A DNA stretch of 64,000 nucleotides from Pelecanus crispus (lineage: Eukaryota > Chordata > Aves > Pelecaniformes > Pelecanidae): contig NC_134653.1 in the NCBI RefSeq assembly GCF_030463565.1, forward strand, positions 32,673,150 through 32,737,149, written 5' to 3'. The notes under the pieces were generated by a model, which saw only the letters and a list, made by a program, of their open reading frames with translations, had not been told where the DNA came from and did not search any database. Made by a program: the position numbers and the translations under genes. Every line of letters starts with the position of its first letter. The stretch's first letter is position 1. Below are positions 39,099 through 50,600 of this stretch, one piece after another.

Positions 39099-39350
39099 CG
39101 GTGGCGGCGGTGGCAGCGGCGGGGGAGCAGCCCGGTCCCGCCCGGTCCCTCCCGGCCCGACCCGGCAGCGGCGGCGGCGCGTCCCGGGAGCAAGGTCGGC
39201 AGGGGGCGTGGCCTCCGCTGTAACCACGCCCCCTCCTCGCCACGCCCCCCTCCTCGCCACGCCCCCTCGCTGCGGCGCGGCCCCGGCCCCGCCCGCGCCT
39301 TAACCGGGCACGGCGGCAGCGGGGACCGGCACCGGCACCGGCACCGGCGG
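39099..39350 (-). promoter_or_regulatory. ABCB9: ABCB9 CpG-island promoter and non-coding leader exon
   Basis: This is a CpG-dense block with repeated ccacgccccc GC boxes (39223-39270) and four tandem ggcacc units (39325-39350). A good splice donor (ccaccg then gtaagag on minus) ends a leader exon at 39099. The leader exon would join the acceptor at 37489 just upstream of the ABCB9 ATG. The transcription start is inferred to lie between about 39150 and 39340; no TATA box is seen. Confidence 0.55.
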
Positions 39351-40514
39351 GGAACCGGCCCCCCGCTACCGCCCTGCCTCAACCCTGCCCCGAAGCAGCA
39401 AGGGCACCCCCAGGGCTCTCCCCACCTCAGAAAGGTTTTTTTTTTTCCAAAAATAAATTTTAATTTTTAAAAATTTTTATCCTCTTTCACTGGTTTTATT
39501 TAATTTCTGCAGCAGAGGAGGGGAAAATACAACACACGAGTTGGCTTTAAAAGCAACCAGGACAAGGGCTCAACACCGTTTTTAAGTTAACCCCTAAATA
39601 GAGCTTCAACAGGGTTTTAAATTAACCCCTAACGCAGAGAGGAATCCGGTTTTGAGAAATGCAGCTTATAAATTATTTTTCCCCTTCAAGTCCCCGTGCC
39701 AGCTCCGGAGGGATGGCAGTGCTCAGGCTCTTCCCCGGCCAGCATCTGTGCATCCAGCTGGGCTATACAGGTGACAGAAGGGCTGGCCGGTGTCACTATG
39801 GCAAAGTTTCCCTATATTTTTGGAGTGCTGGACTTAAAAACACCCCTGTAGCCCTCGCCAGCACAGGAACAGATGACAGGATTCCTGGCATTCGCTCCAT
39901 TTCTGGAGAGAATAGAATGGTGATGTTAACAAAGGAAAAATTCATTTTTCTCTGCCTGGATAACCAAAAATAAAAATATCATGTTCTATTATCAATTTTA
40001 TTTCTGCTAATTAGTGCTTAAAACTAAAAAAAGCTCACTTCACGCTGTTCCCACATCCACCGGGAATGCAGTCAGACCTGGCGTGACTCTTCCCGGTTCA
40101 GGCGGACAGTGGGGACGACAGTTTTAAGCTGTAGGAAACAAACTGCAACGTGGCTAAGCCGGGTGTAGTTTCTGGTTCCCTTCTCATCTGCACCCAGATC
40201 ACTGCCCGGGCTTTGATGCCACTACTCCCAAAAGGGCAGTTTCCACACCATAGTCAAGGTGGAGCTTTTTTGGCAAGACCGAGTCTCTCGTGAGGACGCT
40301 GCCACTGCCCTCGGTCAGAGGGATGGTCCAAGGGCAAATCTGGAACGGGAAGGGACTGAACAGACACCCTTGCCTGAATCTTCCCCCTCCTTTCTCCCCA
40401 GGACAGAGCAGGCACGTCTGCACCCTGGACACCCATGCAGCTGGGCCACAAACCTCAGGGACAGTTCATGCTACTGTCCCCGGCCCCGCGGGACCCCCAG
40501 AAAAGCCCCAGAGG
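39351..40514 (-). other. Spacer between ABCB9 promoter and GIN2-like stop, including likely 3' UTR
   Basis: AT-rich sequence (39431-39480 is nearly pure A/T) without a gene. Minus-strand AATAAA signals at 40002-39997 and 39500-39495 would end the GIN2-like transcript with a 3' UTR of about 0.5 or 1.0 kb. That places the transcript end within about 0.2-0.65 kb of the ABCB9 promoter island. Confidence 0.45.
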
Positions 40515-43500
40515 CTAACTGGTTTTCTTCACACCAGACATACTCTGCTCAGGCGGCAGGACCGTCTCGATCTGAAACGACACAAACTGGCCCTTCTTCA
40601 GCTTCTTCAGGGAGCTGGCAGCGCTGCTCCCAAACACGTTGTCTTCCACTTTGAAAGCAAGAGAGGGCAGGCCCCGACTTTTCCTTTTCACACTCTTCCG
40701 CTCCCGCTTGTAGGCTGTGGTCATGTTGGCGATCACCTGTAAAGCAGATTGCTTGGCTTGGGCCTCAAGACGCCGCTTAAAAATCAACTCGCGCCCGTCT
40801 CGCGCGAGCTCGGTGAGCGAGAGCCGGCGCTGCAGCGTGCAGAGCTCAGCTCGGCAAGCCAAGGCTGTGCCAGCCAGTGCTGGCACAGCTGCCTGCACCC
40901 TGGAGCAAGGGAGGGAACTAAGCAAGGCCTTTCCAGCCTTATTCTCACCAACCCCAAACTAGCAGGAGACCTTACATTAAGAAATTGTGATTTCATGGCA
41001 GTGCTCAGAGGAGCCGTTAGTTCTCCATCAGTAGAGGGCAGAAAGGGATCTAGGCTGGAGTAACGCAGAGCCAAAGGAAGCTTTTATCACCTCCTGTTAA
41101 TTACAGCCCCAGTCCTGGCCCATCTGCAGGGAAGCGTCAGTGACCGGGACACCAGAAGTGCCCTTACGGACAGGGGAGGATGCTTCGGCGTTCCCTAGAC
41201 AGAGCTCTTGCTGTCCCGTGCCACGATGTACATCTCCATTTCACAAAAGGGGAATCCGAGCTAGCGAGGCTGAGCTGTCAAAGGGATCAGCTGGGAACAG
41301 ATCCCACATGTTCCCAAGCCTCCTCCCTCCTGACCTGTTTTACCGCTGCTATTCTCTGGCAAGAAGAATCACAGTCCAGCTGGGACCAGGGAGGACCACA
41401 TAACCCTGTCAGAGTCTAAGAAATGACTGAGCAAACAAAGCACTTGAGCCTTGTCTATTATTTTTTGGCACACAGATCGCCAAGCACTTTACAGGGGACA
41501 CTGAGGTCATTTTTCAAGTGAGGAAATGGAGAGACAAACTGAGTCGCCTAAGGTCACCCAGCACATTAGAGACAGTCGGGAACTGAACGCTGGCCTTGCT
41601 CCCTAAACCGAGCTCTCTGCCCACTGGGCCACTAGTCTTCCTGGTAGCCCCAGCCTCCCCAGTTTCTCTCCTCCCATTTTGGGGCAGGGTTACTTTTAAC
41701 ATTCTTAATTACACAGCGTGTCCCTAAAGGCTTTTTGTCCCTGCCTACGGACAGACTCCCTTGGCTGATTTGAGATGCAGATTACAAGGCAGAGTGCTGG
41801 GCAGGCTGGAACACAGCCCTCATTAGCCTTGATGGGGTAAGCCAGTCCCTCGTATTTCATCACCCAGCTCTGAGCAACACCACCAGCTTCCCCACAGCAC
41901 CAAATAGTGCCAGCTCAGAGGGTCTGGCTCTGCTTCTGCTGCCCTTGGCACGCATCGAGGTGCCAGCGTCCACCTCTCCTCTCAGGCCAGGACTGTGGAG
42001 TCTCAGGCAGTGCTTAACTGGCATCTGCCTCGCTCCTTCCCAGCCAGACACGTGGCCTCCCTGCCACGCTCGAGCCCACCAGCTACCTGCTATGCTTGGT
42101 GACAGGAGAGAGCCCGCAGGCAAAGGACTCCTCTGAGATGGCATTTCTGGACAGATGGGGCCAGGGGCTCTCCCTGAGTGCCTGAGCAGGCGCATGCTGT
42201 GGCGTGATCCTTGTATGGACAAAGCCCTTCTGTGCAGCTCTTGCACAGCCTGGTGCAAGGGACCCTGGGGGGAAGCTTAGCTGCAAAATGATTTCAAGGC
42301 ACTGCAAGACTTACAATTTCTTTCACCGCATTCTGCTGCTCCTGAACCGCGGCTGTGAATGGCGGGAGGCTGTCTGCCTTACCAGAGCTAGCCCCCTGCT
42401 CTTTAGAGTCCTTGACAAAATCCACCTGCAAGGTACAGATATTTGGGCGTTACCCTGTAACTGTGCCAGTGGCAAACCTCCTACAAGACTCTCCTCTGTC
42501 AAGAAGTTACCTCAGACGACAGGCACACGTATCTGTTGAACATGAGGAAGAAGGGGGTGTACTTCGTGACGGAGTTGACTGAGGTGCGGAAATCAAAGAG
42601 CACAGGGTCGAGGTTGGTGTCCCATTCACTGGGCTTCTCGTTCACCACATTGCAGATGGAGGCTTTGAGCACCTCGGCGCTGCGGTCGTCCAGGCCTGTG
42701 CAGTCTGCAGGGTCTGCGGGGGTGAGGATCTGTGAGATGTTCCAGCGCTCGCATAAATGCCGGCTCACCTGCAAAGGCAGGGGGTCATGCCCACGGGACA
42801 AGGCGGGTTTGCACCACAGCAGCTAGCAGCCTCCACGGCACAAGACGGCACTGTCCCCATGCCAGGGGATGCTGCTCAGCAGAAAAAGCTCCCCAGAAAA
42901 GTTAGAGCCTGACAAAATCTTTTGCAATGACTGTTCCTGTGCTTGAGGCTATCCACAGCACTGGGAAGCTCGGTTAATCTCAGGGTAGGGCAGGAATCTC
43001 ATGGACATCATCTCACAGGACTTTTCCTCCTGAGCAGAAAGGCCGCAGTGTGGCTGGAGGACTTGTACCACAGAACCACACAACCTTAAATCCCAAACAG
43101 AGTGAAAGCACTGGCAAATAATCTACTGCTGGCAACAGGGCTGGGGCAGGGAGAAGGCAGCATCAGCTCCTTGCGCCTCCTAGATGGCACGCTGCAGCTC
43201 TGCCTTTGGGACTCACTGCCCAAAAAAACCTGTTCAAGATCGCATTGGTTCTCCCTGAACCATCCAGCACCTGACCTACCTCCTCACAGAAGTCCCATGG
43301 CTGACTGGCGTAAATGTTCTTGGATGCTCCAAACCTGAAAAAAAAAAAAAAGCAGACACACAACTGGTTTTACTCCATCAGCTGCAGGGCAGAGCCAGAG
43401 AAGTTCAGCCCCCATGTGAAACGGGATACAAAAGGCACAGAGACCTTCCAGTGGAGCTGGTGCTAAAGAGGCTGGCATGACCTCACCTCCCCAAGAGCAG

Positions 43501-46500
43501 AGAGCGGTCTGCTGCCTCCATCTGTTCCAAAACAGCCAAGCCTGTTTGCTTTCGAATGATAAGGCAGCAGGAGAAACAAGCAAAGTTTCTTGCTCTGAAT
43601 GCAAATCTCTACCAGCCACATGCATTTTTCCACAAGGACAACGTCATGTGGTGACAGGCCCCACGTCAGTGCAAAATAAACATTTTCTAGGAGGGATCAG
43701 GGAATGGTTTTAAAACTTCTGCAGAGAACTGGGGCACCAGTTCTCTTGGCCTTGGAGCTACTCGGAGAACCACCTCTGCCTCTTTCTCCCCTCCCCGATA
43801 ACAAGAGGAGAACAGCCTCTTCCCAAGGACTTTGTAAAGAGCAACTGAGAGGTGCTGCATGGCCTCTCCTGTAGAAGGGAGAGCCCCTGCTCTTGCAGAG
43901 AACCACAGTACTTTTTGCAACACACATCCCAGCGTGCCCCATTTTATGGCAGAGGTGCAATATAACAAACAACAGAAGAGCCCACCTGTAGAAAACTGTA
44001 GCTAGGGCTTTAGCCACTGACAAGGGATCTTTCTTCTGCAGAGGAGCAGCCTCAACCCACTTAGTGAAGTAGTCAGTGACAATGAGGACATGTGTACTGC
44101 TCTGGCTCGTCTCAGGAAAAGGTCCTGCATAAGCAAGCATCAAGAAAAATCAATGCGATGCCGTAATATCACCCAAATGAGGAAAGTTAGAAACCCAGCC
44201 CAGCAAAACAATCACTGCAAAAATGACCACAACTCTCTTCTGCAATGTCATTTGGCCAGTACATTTCTGTGACCTCTGTCAGCAAAAATACACCCATCGC
44301 AGTCTCAATTCTGGGAAGTAACGCACGCCCACAACTCCCATTGTGTGTGCAGAGGGAGCCGAGCCAGTCACATGCATTAGGTTGCGCCCTGGTAGGCTGC
44401 TGCGGCCTCCTTGGCACCTCCTCACCGCAGATGCAGGCAGCTTTAACTCACACGCGGCCGTAAGTCTGCCACGCTTCCTGACGGCTGGCGTGGAAGCCTT
44501 GAAAAGCCTGCCTGTCAGCCACAAACACTCACCATGAATGTCTAATCCCAGCACTTCCCAGGGTGATTCCACTTTGACGGGCCTTGCTTTCCGCAATACA
44601 TTCTTGTTGTGCTCTGCGTTCTGGCACGTTTCACACATTTTGATCTGGAAAGGGAAAAGCCGTATTACCAAAGGGCTTTAAAATACACTGACAAATTCTG
44701 TCAGATTCAGACTGGACAAGTTATGAAGGGACGAAAGGGACAGCATGTCTGAGCAGCTTCCTTCTACCCAACCAAAATAGTGGAACGCAAGAAAAAGAGG
44801 ACAAAACACAACAGGCCGATGCAGCTCACCTTTCACAAAACTCACCTGACAGCTTTCTCTGACACAATTACCAATCTTCTCAACGTGGCCTATAGCTAAG
44901 ACATTTCTGACCCTGTTCTTAGGCAAATATTATTGTACTTTAAACTTCTACTGCCAGATAGAAAAATCATCAGCCCTAGGATGCTGGCAGAGCTGGAGGA
45001 GCACGGGCTGCTCAGACCATGCAACACAACCACACTTTTTCAAACCATACTGTTGCAGAGCCCTGCTGCAGGGAACTTTCGGCAATAAAACAGGTGAAGC
45101 AAAGCAGCCGAGGAGAGCCAGCGGAAACACTGAGCTCCTCCTGTTACAATAGTTTACGGAACTGGGCAGCTCTGGCAGGAATCTCACCTGCTCAAAGCTA
45201 AACCCAGCAACAGTCGTCTGAAACAATCCCACCTTCCCACACTGGCTAAAACTGCCCTGCGTGAGGAGGCCTACCTGTGCAGGTTTCCTGATGCTTGGGG
45301 GAAAGACATCGAATCTATCCAGCTGTCTTGGGATGTTCCAACAGTTTCACCTGCAGAGTTACTTAGTGCGTGGCTTCAAAGCAACAGGCACTAGAAACGA
45401 CATCACCCCTGCATCAGGGCTCTTCTAGCTGCTCACTTGGGACTGTGGCCTGAATGTCCTGGGAAATACTCGTGTCATCGACACGGTCAATGCTCTCAAC
45501 TTACCCAGTCCACGACATCCTTCACAATCCCCAGCCAGTAGTACCGGCTCTGAATCCGGTGCACGGTCTTTTTCTGGCCTAGATGGTTCCCGATTTCGGT
45601 GAAATGGCTTTCCAGAAAGACTTGCCGCCTCCGTTCAGGATCCACGATCACCTCGCGCTTTTCCTCCTTCTTGGGTCCCACGTAGTAGAGACAGCCCCCT
45701 GCAAACACGAGATGTTTATCGAAAATGACACTCGCTCAGTCATTTCAGCTACTTGGTCATAGAATCATAGAATGCTTTGGGTTGGAAGGGACCTTTAGAG
45801 GTCATCCAGCCCAACCCCCCTGCAGTGAGCAGGGACAGCTTTAACCAGATCAGGTTGCTCAGAGCCCCGTCCAACCTGGCCTTGAATGTTGCCAGGGATG
45901 GGGCCTCCACTGCCTCTCTGGGCAACCTGTTCCAGTGCTTGACCACCCTCATTGTAAAAAATTTCTTTCTTATGTCTAGTCTAAATCTATTCTTCTTTAG
46001 TTTAAATCCGTTATTCCTTGTCCTGTCACAACAGGCCTTGTTAAAAAGATTCTCCCCATCTTTCCTGTAGGCCCCCTTTAAGTACTGGAAGGTTGCAATA
46101 AGGTCTCCTCGCAGCCTTCTCTTCTCCAGGCTGAACAACCCCAACTCTCTCAGCCTGGCCTCGTAGGAGAGGTGCTCCAGCCCTTGGATCATTTTGGTGG
46201 CCCTCCTCTGGACTGGCTCCAGCGGGTCCATGTCCTTCTTGTGCTGAGGGCCCAGTGAAAGGGTAATTTTCTACAGCAGGAAAAACGGGCGAGACACCAC
46301 AAAGGGGGACTGTTGCCTCGGGAGCTTCTGTAACGCCTCTGGAGAAGCTGCTAAGCGGGATTCACCCCCAGATAAACCCAGGGACCCCTTTTCTGCACCT
46401 GGAGCTGAGCAAACTCCTCTGCTGAGATGCAGCCACCAGAAGCCAGCTGCGGCCTACCCCGCCGCGCACTGCTGTGACCCCAGCTTGCCGCAATCCCCGC

Positions 46501-47041
46501 TCCGCACCCCAAAAGCCGTGCCAAGGCCCGGAGGCGGCACGCAAGCGGCAGCGGGTACCAGCACCGCTGCATCCCGCGGCTCCCTCTCCGCGGAGAACCA
46601 CGAAGCCACGCACCCCCCCCCCCCCCCCCCGCGCTGCGGGGAAGGCACGGCTCCCCTCAGCTGCGCAGGGGCCGTGGGGACAGCGGGCCGCTGTCCCCGC
46701 ACGCCTCTGCAGCGTCCCTGGGCCCTCCCCGCCCGCTCGGGCCCTTCGTGGCCGCGGAGGGGGCCAGGCCGCGGGCAAGGGCAAGGCGGGCGCTGCCGCT
46801 TTGCCCCCGGCAGGCCCCGTCCGGGCTGTCTCCGCGGTGGCCAGCCGGGTTGCCCACCGTCGACGACGAACTTCTGGGCGTAGCGCTTGAGGTTCTTCCT
46901 CTTGATGGAGCAGAAGCTGGGCGGGAAGCAGCCCTCGGCCAGCAGCCGGTAGATGTCCTCGAACTTGCTGCTGGAGCCGCACGACTCGGCCGCCACCACC
47001 TCCTCCTCGGCCACCTGCAGCGCCGAGTCCATGGCCAGCAT
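40515..47041 (-). CDS. GIN2: GIN2-like domesticated integrase gene (8 exons)
   Basis: An integrase-derived host gene of the GIN family. Exons (minus): 47041-46858, 45698-45505, 44644-44533, 44124-43986, 43334-43280, 42768-42511, 42425-42315 and 40736-40515. Every junction is GT/AG, phases agree, and the frame is open for about 424 aa. Residues 62-133 carry an HHCC integrase zinc finger (H93, H100, C130, C133). The core fold follows ([41 protein letters not shown] at the end). A basic C-terminal tail ([12 protein letters not shown]) ends the protein. It resembles GIN1 block by block from memory (KFV...YVG, YYW..V..DV..WV, FTKW, NTPYF.MF), but is shorter, so I name it GIN2-like. The acidic catalytic positions do not all seem kept, so a DNA-binding or structural role is likelier than strand transfer. 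A second ATG at 47032 has the better Kozak context. The gene shares a promoter region with OGFOD2. Its function is unknown to me. Confidence 0.8.
45758..46250 (-). mobile_element. CR1 LINE 3' fragment in GIN2-like intron 1
   Basis: On the minus strand a frame of about 160 codons matches the end of CR1 ORF2 ([49 protein letters not shown]). The 3' end is the typical short repeat attctatgattctatg at 45758-45774. It is 5'-truncated, open throughout and thus fairly young, and of a different subfamily from the two plus-strand copies. It lies in the same orientation as the host gene. Confidence 0.93.
46613..46630. repeat. C homopolymer (18)
   Basis: Run of 18 C on plus, G on minus, in intron 1 of the GIN2-like gene close to its first exon. 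It is prone to assembly length error and to G-quadruplex formation on the transcribed RNA. Confidence 0.85.
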
Positions 47042-47624
47042 GGGCCACCGCGGGCCGGCCGGGGCTGGCCCCGCCGCCGCGCGCCCAAGCGCGGGCGCGG
47101 CCCGGGGAGGGGGCGCGGCCGTGGCTCTCAGGGACCGTCTGCAAATAACCCCCGGAGAACGTCGCCGCCGCGAGCAGGCCCGGCCCCGCTCCTCGGTTCC
47201 CCCCCGGTCGAGGCAGCGGCAGGCCCGCCCGCGGAGCCGCCGCCGTCCCCTGCGGTGTAAGCGCGGGGCCCGGGCGCTCCTTGCCGGCGTCAGCGCCGAG
47301 TCAGCCACGGGCTGGAAGTGCGGCCTGGGGCTTGCCACGGATTGGGGCGGGGGAGGGTGCTGTGGGGAAGCGGCATCGGTGCGGGCCCCGGCCGTGGTGA
47401 CGCCACGGAAATGACAAAAAAAACCAAAAGAAGCATCAACCGGGAGAAAACGGGCAAGTTTCGCCTCTCCCCCCGTTTTTCTCCGCGTCCGGAATTTGCC
47501 GACGCGCCCTCGCGCGCGCCGGCCCCGCCGGAAGCGGCTCTCTCCGCTGCGCGGCGGAGCCGTTTGGCGGCTGGACCCGCGCCCGGCGCTCCCCCCCCCC
47601 CCCTCCCCCTCGCCGGCGGGAAAC
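47042..47624. promoter_or_regulatory. Divergent CpG-island promoter, GIN2-like / OGFOD2
   Basis: The two start codons, at 47041 (minus) and 47625 (plus), are 583 bp apart and point away from each other. The interval is part of a CpG island covering about 46450-48100. It has a CRE-like gtgacgcca at 47398-47406, an ETS-like ccggaagc near 47529, GC boxes and a 13 C run at 47591-47603. There is no TATA box. A shared bidirectional promoter is inferred from the geometry. Confidence 0.7.
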
Positions 47625-50600
47625 ATGTCCGCGGGCCGCCCGTTCCGGGCCTGCGCCTGCTTCTTCTCGGACAACGTCTTCGTGGGGCGTTACGGGCTAC
47701 ACGTCCGATACCGGGACGAGGGGCAGCTCCGCCGTGACCACGGGCAGGTAACGGCGGGGCGGCGGGCACCCCCCACCCGGCGGCGGCGGCCGAGGCCGGG
47801 CGGTGGGTGACGGGCCGCGTATGTTGCAGGCGCTGCGGGAGCGGGGCTGCCGGAGCGAGGAGGACTTCAGAGCCGCGCTGCGGGAGGTGAGGGCGGCTTC
47901 GCCGGTAAATGCTGTCAGAGTGGGCCCGGGGACTCCGCTTCCCTGGGCGGGGGAGGACCCGGGGAGCCCCCGCCTCAGGGCGGCCTGCCCCGCGGCGGGG
48001 AGCGGGCCCCGCAGCCCGGCTCCCTCAGGGGACCCCTTCCCCTCTGGCATTGCCACCCCCGGGTCGGGGGCCGACACGGGCGCTGAAAGGAGCCGGGGGG
48101 GCTGGCTGGAGCCACAAGCCCTGACAGAACCGGGGCGCAGCTCCCCGGCGCCTTGTCCTGATCAAAGCCGGTACCGGGCAGAGGCCGGAGGGGAACATGA
48201 GGACATTGAGGTGCTGGAGCGTGTCCAGAGAAGGGCAGCGGAGCTGGGGAAGGGTCTGGAGCACAGGGCTGGTGGGGAGCGGCTGAGGGAGCTGGGGGTG
48301 TTCAGCCTGGAGAAGAGGAGGCTGAGGGGAGACCTGATCGCTCTCTACAACTGCCTGAAAGGAGGGGGCAGGGAGGGGGGTGTTGGGCTCCTCTCCCACG
48401 TATTTAGCGATAGGACGAGAGGAAATGGGCTCAAGCTGCGCCAGAGGAGGTTTAGAGTGGATATTAGGAAAAATTTCTTCACAGAAGGGGTAGTCAAGCA
48501 TTGGAACAGGCTGCCCAGGGAGGTGGTGGAGTTGCCATCCCTGGAAGCGTTCAAAAAACCAGCAGATGTGGCACTTTGGGACATGGTTTAGTGGGCATGG
48601 TGGTGCTGGATTGATGGTTGGACTGATGATCTTCCAATCTTAACGATTCCTAGTTTTTACTTTCATTAAAAAACAATCCAGCCATCAGCCAGTGAAATTA
48701 TTACTCTACCCTGAATTGGCTTAGTGATGGACTTGGTAGTGTTAGGTTAATGGTTGGACTGGATGATCTTAAAGGTCTTTTCCAACCTAAACGAATCTGA
48801 TTCCCTGCTGGCGCCTTGATCTGGGGCTGGATGCTGTCAGCGATGCGTTTATACCGGCAACACCCTGGAAGTAAATACTGTCATTCAACACATTATGAAA
48901 GCAGCCTTCTGTGCCACTCCCCAACTGGTTTTAGTCAGCTGGCTCCCAGCACCCTTCTAATTTGTCTTTCCTCACCCCTTCTTTTGTCAATTACTTTTAA
49001 AGCGTGCCTTTTAAAGAGCGATGGGATCACCCCGGGATCCTACGGAGCTCACCGGAGGTCTGCCGGGGAAGGCCGCGCTGCCCTGGGTGTATCGCAAGAA
49101 CTCCCCCCAGGGCACTTTTTTAGGGAGGGATCTGTGCTTCTTTCCAGGCCAGGGACAGAGATCTGTCGCACAACCAGCTCCAATTTCACCCCAACACTAA
49201 GGGGACAGCCAGGTTCCTCTAGGGATCCTTGGTAGGATGATACCAGCACTAAATCGTGGTTACAATTAAAGCTTTATTTTCTTAACAGGATATTATGATT
49301 AGTATAGCACAGAATTTATGATTAGAATGGCACAGGATTTCTACAAGCAGAATCAATGTAGCACAGTAAGCAGTGTAATACTGAATTTGTAATACAACTC
49401 ATCTTAGGATTTCTAGATCCTAATTTAACTTATAATTTCTAATCACCTAGATCCTAACTTAACTTATAATTTCTAATTGCTTGGACCCTCTGCAGATCAG
49501 GTCAAATCTTAAGGCATGGTTAGCTGTATCAATATAACAATCATAATCCAGACTCAAAAATCATATAAAAGAACACAAGTCACTCACTCGATACTCGGAG
49601 GAAGCAGACAACAGTGGAGGCATCCCTGGTCACAGCTCTCACTGTCCAGCAGCAGTTCCAATCCAAGTTCCCCCCTTAGGGCTCGTAACTGCTTGATTCT
49701 ATACGCAGTGCTCTGGGTGCTGTTTTGCTTCCCTGTTCTGCGACGGGGTCATCAACACCACCTGGCTGGCCGGGTGCCTGGGACCTTCAAGGCCGGCAAG
49801 GAAGGGAGTAACCAGCCTGGCACCCAGGAACCTTGAGGCTGGTAGGGAGGGGAAGAAGAAATCTGTTTGGCTTCTCTACTTGGTTCACAGGACCTTCAGG
49901 GCCTGATAACGAGGGAAAGGGAACAAATACATGACCCGCTCGGTCACAGAGAATGGCTGCTTGCCTTATAAAATGGCGTTAGTTATGCTAACCACATTAC
50001 CAGGGGTTGGGAGCAGGGGGTACTGGTCACACCCTCCTTCCTTTTTTGCTGAGGAATGTTATAAACTAATCTCATGGGGGCGTTATTAAATAGGAAGAGC
50101 TGCCTGAATCAGCTGCTACTACAGCTGTTTCCTCTGAAATGGTAGATTAGCCTGTCCCCACAACACTTAGCAGTAATCCCTTCATGACAAGTCCTGTCTC
50201 CCTCCCAGCAAATGTCTTTGTTTTGGACAATGCTTATATTGTCAGAACATAAACCAGACTCTTAAAGCGTAGGCCGGCGATTCATGAGGCGTCAGAATGC
50301 CTGAAAGGGCTGAAATCTTGCAGCTCCACTTGACACATCCATGGAAAAGACTTGAGTTATTTTTTAAGCCATCCGTAATGAGAATGTGTCTCAAATCCCT
50401 CTTAGGCATTTGGCTTTTCAGATATTTATTGGACTTGTCTTGACTACAGAAAAGCAAAGGCGTACACTCTGTCTCCCAGAGGTGCCCAGAACAAAAAGAA
50501 CTGGTTTAAAACAATGAGAAAATTCCTGGAATTGTTTTAGTTATCCCTTTTGCTTTTCTAACAGTATGCTCTGTTGTTTACTTGCAGATTGAGGCAGAAG

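Noticed and set aside
46454-47674. A 406-codon minus-strand open frame covering GIN2-like exon 1 and the divergent promoter
   Set aside because: The frame is long because the island is GC-rich. Only the part from 47041 resembles the GIN family; the upstream Pro/Arg/Gly-rich part overlaps the OGFOD2 5' end.
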